Shown: positions 57,561 to 64,000 of the stretch, one piece after another
How positions within the stretch are numbered: the stretch's first letter is position 1
Layout of the letters: the number at the start of each line of letters is the position of its first letter
Assembly: GCA_963678705.1 (NCBI GenBank)
Contig: OY783223.1
Coordinates: 7,224,721-7,288,720, forward strand
Reading direction: 5' to 3'
Length of the DNA stretch: 64,000 nucleotides
Source of the DNA: Panorpa germanica
Taxonomy: Eukaryota > Arthropoda > Insecta > Mecoptera > Panorpidae
Position numbers and translations under genes: made by a program
The notes under the pieces: generated by a model
What the model was told of the DNA's origin: nothing
Seen by the model: the letters and a program-made list of their open reading frames with translations, nothing else
The model's database searches: none

Positions 57561-60500
57561 GTAAGTTTATTTTTTTAATTAATAAAATTTAAAATTTAGT
57601 AGTTTCGGTTAGGGCTCAGTTTTAGAGCAATTTAATATTTTTTCTTTTAAAACATATCTGTATATATATAATGCTTTTTTATTGTTTATGTACATACGTA
57701 ATCATAAAATTATGACGCCACAACACCATAAAAACCGCAAACATAGAAAGGCGTCGCCGGTAAGAGGACTCAGCATCGGAATATTGTACTTTGATAGCAG
57801 TTTTTAAGTTGTCGTGGTGCCTAATTCACTGCCTAATAAGTTTCTATGATAACAATTTAACTTTGATAAAAACAAACTTAGAAAATATAGCACTAGGTTA
57901 TTATTATTATTTTATTTTAATGTTTTTCCATTTGGCTTTACATTCTGGTGCCTTAACTCATTTATTTACATATCATCGTGCTTAATTCAATTTTGATCCT
58001 TATTATATCTAAATATTCTCACTCCTTCCAAAAGAAAAAAGTATATCCTAATAAAAATAAAAACAAAACTTCTAGTGCTACTCTCGCTCCTGGTTCTACT
58101 CTGCCATTCATTCTCTTTCCTCGTTCCTTTTCTCTATCTCCGCTATCCACCTCTTCTCTTTACTGCCCCCCTTTATTAACTGCACAATATTCTTTTCGCT
58201 TATTACCTTTTTCTCACATTAAAACTTAATGTGCTCCAACGTTTCTATCTCTGTTCCGCACACCCTGCACATCCTTTCATCGCTATTTGCCGATATATAT
58301 ATATAATTCTAGATAAGGATTTAGATCCTCAATTTAGCCATCCAATTACTAGGTATATGTTCAATAAAACAACCCTTTTATCATACTGTATTATAAAAAG
58401 ATACCAGCAGTTTTCGATCCCCCATGCGAGGTCATTTTCACGTAAAACAAATTATAAAATTACACTCTATTGACACAGTGTTCCTTTATCAATATTGCCG
58501 TCCGTTCCGCACACCCTGCATCTGCCCAGTATCTCTTTCCTTTCTCCTCGTTTCCCAATCTAAATCTGGCAATCTTCCTCATGTTTTTTGTATCTTATTT
58601 TCTTAAGTATTGTGGTATCTCTCTCTCCCAAATCCTTTATAACTTGTGTTGTAATTGCTCTTCTCAATTTTTTCCATTCTTTCCTGTTGTTGTAACTCCC
58701 TGTCTCTTCTACTTAGCTCCTCTGCCACACTTGGCCTTTTTCTCTTCTTCTCTCTGCCTTCTGTGTCGCCATTCCATTCCTATCATAATACTCCTTTCTC
58801 TTTTTTGGGCTCCTCCTCTACCCTCCTTTCTACTCTCTTCCCAAATTTATATATCTCTCTCTCTCAATTCACTAACAGTAGTTTCTTGGACTTGGAGTAG
58901 TATATCATGAACTTAATTGTTAGAAAAGTTAAATTGATTATGATATAAAAACCTAAATCGGTAATTTTTTATTTACGATATTTAAGTCAGGTATATATTT
59001 ATGATAAATCGATTACATACATTTCAAAATTAGGTTAACTGTGCTATGTGCAACGCAAGAGCTGCATGAAGTAGCGTAAGGGCAAGAGATGGCAAAATGC
59101 ACAAATGCATGTACGAACCAACCTTTCGTAAGATTGCAGCACTTTCACCAAAAAAACAAACATTAAGAATCAACAAAATTGTAATTTTGCAATAACTTGA
59201 ACATCAGCTGGTGGTTACTGGTATAATATATTAATACTGTACCACCCAGGTGGAAAATATAACACTTTAATTAGCTTGTAGCAAGCTAGCAAGTGTAAAA
59301 CTGCATTGCAAGACATTTTCTACCTGGGAAGAAGATAATAAAAGTGCCTTGCTTAAAAAGGCGCTAAGCTATATAGGGAAAAGAGCCGAATACACTAGTC
59401 CTCATTTTCTTCTCAATATATATTTCAGTTCTTATCTTAATATATATAAATTACGTGTCACTGTGTTGTCCGCTATGGACTCCTAAACTACTTAACCGAT
59501 TTTAATGAAATTTGTACACCGTGTCCAGTTTGATCCAACTTGAAAGATAGGATACCTTACATCTCAATTTATTTATCTTATTGCTAATTATTTGTCTATT
59601 AATTATCTGTATATGACATATGACATCGGGCGACGATGATGGCGACATCTGTTGACTAGATTGAGTAAATATTCTGTTGACTAGATTGAGTAAATATTCA
59701 ATAGATGGCGCTATGTAATGTAATATGACAAAAACGTTAGTCACAGCAACGCGTGGTCGGGACAGCTAGTTACCTATAAAGTTTAGGGTCGTAATTAAAA
59801 TTAAAAAAAATTCCCATCGACAAAATTTCGCCGACTAAAAACAATTTTTTATCAAAATCTCTTTACCAGTGGGCTCTACGACAAAAATAGTTATTATCAT
59901 TCTGGTAGAGGACTCAATTTTCTACAATTTGTGCATACAACCTTTTTCTGTATGTCTGATAGGTATTGAGCTACACCGCTAAGAAGTAGAGCGCTTCATT
60001 GAAAATTAATATCGGTTCAAAACAGTGGGTGACATGCAACGTTTATCAGTTTGCGTGTGCGCTTACAAATTTGCCCACATTTTTGAAACCCATTATAGTA
60101 AATAAAGATATTATATACCATTTAAAAGGATTTTTAACGTTGTACAAATTTTATTTGAATATTTTTTTGATAAAATAAATACCTGTATTAAACATTTAAT
60201 AATTTAGCTTAAAAGAGAAGCAGAAAATTTTAATTCCGGTGATGTTTTTCGACGCCACTGGATATAGCCCGTTAAGAATTAGAATCTATTTACATAATAT
60301 CTAAGCTATAAATTATATTATGATAATTAATTAATCCTACATTTTTTTAAAGTTTTTATTAAAAGCTTCAAAACTTGTACTGCAGTAAATATTTATGTTT
60401 ACTTAAAACTTTTAAAACTTTAAGTTTTTGAAGACATTTTTAGCGAATTTTTTTTTTTTTTGCTTTTTGTAATTAAAAAGTTTAAATCTTGATAATATTT

Positions 60501-62549
60501 TAAATAAAAATAAAAATATGTTATATAAAAGTATAAATCAACCATTTTGTGAAGTTTGCTTTCTTAAAACGAAAAACTTTTTGCATAGTAGAATATAAAG
60601 AGTTATTATTGTGATTCGAAAGTTTTTATTTACTTTCTTTTCGTTAAAATACGAATTTTAATAGTTCAAAAAAGTTATATTTTATGTGATATATATGAAT
60701 TAAAGCTCTTACACTGCTCCTCTCCTCTTTCAGTAGGATAGAGTCGCATTAGCACGCTTTATCACTAAAAATTTCAAAAAATCAATTTTTGTTTTTTTTT
60801 ATATATTTCGAAAGTATAGTCTTTTAAGAATATACCGTTAAATTTTTGTAAAGATATTGCCAATAGTTTCGTTTCTACAGCCGTTTTAGCACTTTAATCT
60901 CATTTATCTCAAATCTACTGTTTTCGGCATGATGTTGTAGAAAAAAAAACTACTCAACCGAATCGTCTGAAATTTTAATATGTTATTCACAACATCAATA
61001 GCTATCGTTGGAACTAGAATCATTTTTTTATTTCAATAATTTCGTATTTTTTTCATTAAATAACTGGTAAAAGAAAAACACAATTTTTAGAATTTCAATT
61101 TCAAAAGCGTGACATTTTGTTAATTTGCAATTATTTTTGTCCATAACTGTACTCATACTAATTAATAATTTTATTGGTTTTTATTATTCAGATAATCAGA
61201 AGAGCCAAATCGGAACAACCGCGTCAAATCGGTCAAATCGGTTAAATCGGCCAACTTCAGCGCCATTTTTAACATGTTTAACAATATTTTTTAATTTCAA
61301 AAAATATTTTTTTGTGTGTAGAATTATTTTTATTATAATAAAGCAATCCTCAAAATACTTAAGTACTCTATACGCCCCTACTTGCGAACGCCCATACCTG
61401 CAAAGTTTCATTTACATTTTCCTTTCCCCCTTCACATTTCCATAACATACTTGTTTACTGTACAAACAGATTTTCATAAAAAAAAAAGAAAATATTGATC
61501 TAATGTAATATCAGGGTTGGGTTATGTTTACATAGCATATTTAAATATTCATGATAATTTAACCCCGTTTTGACACCCCTGTTATATTTATTGCATCATA
61601 AAATATAAAATTTTCCGGAAAAATTAAAACATAACACAGCGCTAATAAAACTTGGAGTTTTCCACTTTTAAACATAACGGTACAAAATCGTAAAACCTTT
61701 CTGCCTTAAACGAGGCTATTTGTATTAATTTAAATTCGTGTACCACCGTTATAACAGTAATTGTCGTGGTGTTATAATCTAGGGCCAAGTTTATACTAAA
61801 GATATGGGCCACCTAATGATTTCTTTTTGAAGCACGTGGTATTTTCACTGCGCTGTTGTTTTACGCTTATATACGCTAAAAGCAACTGATTGAGAACCAC
61901 TGATATACAACAAAACAATACAGTAATTTATAGAGCATCGACAGCAACGACAAATACTGATACTAATAAATTTAATTGCAGTGACATTATCCTAAATGCA
62001 AATATGTAAATAAATCAAAATAATAACCGTTTTAAAAATGGCGTCGCTTGTTTAAAAGTTAAAAAATCTTTGCAATCGGAGATTCAACATCAAAACGAAA
62101 GTTATAATATAATTCAAAAACAATTTACAAATGTATTTTTGATTTCCGTTTTGAAATAAAATTGGCTTCATTATTTCTTTTTACCTCTTGAAATCAGAGA
62201 ATATTTTATTTCAACTTAAATTAACATATCGTATATATTTCATTTCAGACAACAAATAAACAAGGAGCCCGCTAAAATTCACTTCCCCGGTTCATCTTCG
62301 AACAACGAACAATTGACAATTAATTGGCTGACAGAGACAATCAGTGAATTACGTGGGGAGATTAACGAAGTCCAAAGGAATTACAACGCATCTGTAATCC
62401 TGCAAGAGAAAGAAGAACTTAAAACAGAAATGAATCTTTTAAAAACAAATTTCGATAATTTGAATAACGACTTCAGGAATTCGAAAATGAAGATCTTGGA
62501 ATTGGAGGAGCTTTTGAAAGAAGCACAAGAAGATGTCAAAGAAAATCAG
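57319..62549 (+). CDS. sca: Secreted coiled-coil protein, probably Scabrous, 5' part (exons 1-2)
   Basis: Two exons, 57319-57560 and 62249-62549, join in phase (CG|A gives Arg) and give 181 residues without a stop. The protein starts with a signal peptide, MYRVFLLVLCFAGVSMS, followed by an acidic stretch and heptad-type coiled coils. Around residues 103-129 it reads LTINWLTETISELRGEINEV, then QRNYNAS with an N-glycosylation sequon at Asn127. A signal peptide followed by coiled coil is the N-terminal layout of Scabrous, a secreted fibrinogen-domain protein that modulates Notch signalling in proneural patterning. The fibrinogen-like C-terminal domain would lie in exons beyond the window. The symbol rests on remembered resemblance plus layout and proneural E-box, not on an alignment. 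Another fibrinogen-related or angiopoietin-like secreted protein is the main alternative. Confidence 0.55.
57923..58885 (-). pseudogene. Second non-LTR retrotransposon remnant, in intron 1 of the scabrous-like gene
   Basis: Same family as 51487-52115. On the minus strand it still reads RKIARFRLGNEEKGKRYW and, one frame over, GRCRVCGT, the typical C-terminal RT motif and Cys cluster. A run of AAT units lies at the element's 3' end (minus strand, about 57898-57915). Roughly 230 bp of foreign or duplicated DNA (about 58268-58500) splits it. The plus-strand open frames 58470-58910, 58655-58900 and neighbours are shadows. Confidence 0.66.
59435..59769 (+). mobile_element. Non-autonomous Helitron, 335 bp
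   Basis: It starts TCTTAATATATATAAATTA, preceded by A, and ends GGGACAGCTAG, followed by T. It lies in the first intron of the scabrous-like gene. Inside it, a 25-bp unit (GTTGACTAGATTGAGTAAAT and five more bases) is repeated in tandem at about 59651-59700. Confidence 0.83.
60858..61350 (+). repeat. Family J repeat copy 2 (scabrous-like intron 1)
   Basis: Same blocks as 34465-34990. It also contains a short tandem run of a CAAATCGGT-like unit at about 61227-61252, which is absent from the other copy. Confidence 0.65.
62249..62549 (+). CDS. sca: Scabrous-like coding exon 2 (coiled coil)
   Basis: Exon of 301 bp with a TTTCATTTCAG acceptor and a GTAAGA donor, starting with one base of Arg81 and ending in phase 0. 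It encodes residues 81-181. A polar linker (QQINKEPAKIHFPGSSSNNE) is followed by a long amphipathic coiled coil rich in Glu, Lys, Leu and Asn. One NAS glycosylation sequon is present. Its base composition is clearly less AT-rich than the flanking introns. No stop occurs, so more exons follow to the right. Confidence 0.8.
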
Positions 62550-64000
62550 GTAAGAACTTTTTTATTTATCAACTGAAAAACAATCTAGACAACGAATATT
62601 GACCTTTTCCTCAGGTCAAATAGTTTTTGCTGGTCTGACCTTATTAAAAATGTGTATTTAGCACTTTTTGCTGAGCGCGCTTGTATGGTATCTTTTCCAT
62701 CTCTCTTCTATCGCATTCCAGGTGATATCGTAACACTAATACATAAATGGAAATATAACTTTTTTTATCTTTTATATATTACAAAAAGTAAATTGAAAAA
62801 CTAAAGAGATTAGCTTTCAGACAGTCTGGTGAAATGATATAATTAAAATGCCAATCAAGTCAATTAAATGCTAAATCAAGTCTTTCTTGCCGGTATTATT
62901 ACAACCACGTTTATCGATTACTCTACTTGGGGTTGCCTGTAAAACTTTCGAACTATCACACAAGAGGTCAGGTCAGAAGTGGGACTTTTAAATGTATGAG
63001 TATACGGTTTCAAAACTAAAGAAAATGAAAGACAAGTTTTTCCTATTTTAAATGATATTTGGCTTTGAGATCATCCGCTTAACATCTACATCCCTTATTG
63101 CAAAATACGACCTCAAAATTATTTAAAAAAAACAGTATTTAATTTTATTGATGAACCCCTGTCAATGAGTAAGCGAGAAGCACTTATAAAAGAACGTGGT
63201 ATAAGAACAAGCGAGACAGGTATATAATTTGGAGTTACTTTGACATCATATTGGAAATGCGTATGATTCAACAATTCAATTTGATTTCACTACAAATGGT
63301 AAAATCACTTCACCTGGCCTCACTACCAGGAAATTGCAAAACAACCATGAAAGTATAATAGAGACAGATATATCTTGTTTCTTTTTCTATGATATTTGAG
63401 TGGAAAAGAATTGATTTCTTGATTGGAACTTCACACTGGAGGTTGACTAAAACCTTGTACATAAAATAAATAACATAATTACTTTCCCAGTAATAATAGT
63501 GATAATGTTTAAAATAATAATGAATATTTTATTACTGTGTGGGTCGTCACAATATATCCAGATTTACTTTACTATATATATATTTCCACAACTGTTTCAG
63601 TTTTAATAACAATTTCTATATTAAAATAAACATAGGGAAACGGATATATCGTTGTCGCTGTCTGTTAACGGCTTTGTTTTGTTAATGTATTTAAACACGC
63701 ATGTGGCGTACCCAACGCCCAACGGCATAACTCGGAACTAGGTATTAATGCATGACATGTTAGGTAGCGGATAGCATGAAATGTTGAAATCCATTAAAAA
63801 ACAACCACAGAAATATATAACTAGGTGAATATAGCGAGAAAATATTACCTATGATATATAGGTTATGGTATTATGTTTCTAAAACTGTGGGAAATAGTAC
63901 AAAATATTATATAATAAAGAGGATGTAAAATTAACTGCTCTGAAAAGTAAAGATTGAGAATATTTGAATTGTATTAATATAAATATACATGTTTGAATAA
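62550..64000 (+). other. Scabrous-like intron 2 (partial), with a family M repeat
   Basis: This is the intron after exon 2, running off the window. The only repeat recognised is a minus-strand family M copy at about 63225-63415, matching 52185-52405. No further coding exon was identified. Confidence 0.6.
63225..63415 (-). repeat. Family M repeat copy 3
   Basis: Reverse complement of the 52185-52405 repeat, from GGAGTTACTTTGACATCATA to AGATATATCTTGTTTCTTTT. Confidence 0.62.

Larger units (their letters stand above)
57561..62248 (+). other. Scabrous-like intron 1
   Basis: Intron of 4.7 kb. It contains a degraded non-LTR retrotransposon on the minus strand (57923-58885), a 335-bp Helitron (59435-59769) and a family J repeat (about 60858-61350). 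Nothing was recognised in 59770-60850 or 61360-62240 beyond AT-rich sequence. Confidence 0.75.

Noticed and set aside
58470..58910. 146-codon plus-strand open frame, the second longest in the window
   Set aside because: It is the complement of the non-LTR remnant; its Phe/Ser/Leu-rich, low-complexity product comes from a purine-rich coding strand on the other side.
61125..61445. 106-codon plus-strand frame
   Set aside because: Lies across the family J repeat and random flank; the sister J copy has no equivalent frame.

Overview
The window is AT-rich animal DNA of the kind found in an insect. It holds the 5' parts of two spliced, protein-coding genes in a large amount of degraded transposable-element sequence. 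Support for an insect comes from an O-GlcNAc transferase that reads like the arthropod protein exon by exon, a second gene resembling the insect secreted protein Scabrous, a mariner transposase, Helitron, hAT, PIF/Harbinger and Tc1/mariner-type non-autonomous elements, a tRNA-derived SINE, and an arthropod-style core promoter (TATA plus TCAGT initiator). No bacterial genes, CRISPR, rRNA or intact tRNA gene was seen. The insect order cannot be fixed from this sequence.

Layout. From 1 to about 26.2 kb there is no supported gene, only repeats. These include two MITEs with arms of 100 bp or more (1336-1827 and 13497-14367), an internally deleted mariner with an open frame (4507-5205), a 335-bp Helitron (7556-7890), a 412-bp TA-flanked MITE (9021-9432), and copies of families called here A to P. 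From 26241 to 36610 on the minus strand lie the first five coding exons of Ogt (sxc in Drosophila). They encode a short unique N-terminus and the first TPR repeats, and all splice phases agree. The rest of the gene must lie below position 1 or in exons I could not see. From 36.6 to 57.0 kb there is a second repeat-rich stretch with many family A copies, a PIF/Harbinger transposase remnant, a hAT MITE with a perfect 8-bp target duplication and a non-LTR retrotransposon remnant. From about 57.1 kb to the end, on the plus strand, are the promoter and first two coding exons of a secreted coiled-coil protein, probably scabrous. Its 4.7-kb first intron holds another non-LTR remnant and a second 335-bp Helitron.

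The two genes point away from each other and show no sign of working together. Ogt is a nucleocytoplasmic glycosyltransferase. The scabrous-like gene encodes a secreted protein, and its promoter carries a proneural-type E-box, which suits scabrous. The most informative structure in the window is its record of nested insertions: SINE into A, A into B, A into Harbinger, mariner into C, D into C. I did not find a convincing new biological system. The more open questions are a small signal-peptide-like ORF inside an Ogt intron, a 12-mer shared by the scabrous-like promoter and a MITE family, and the high local copy number of family A.
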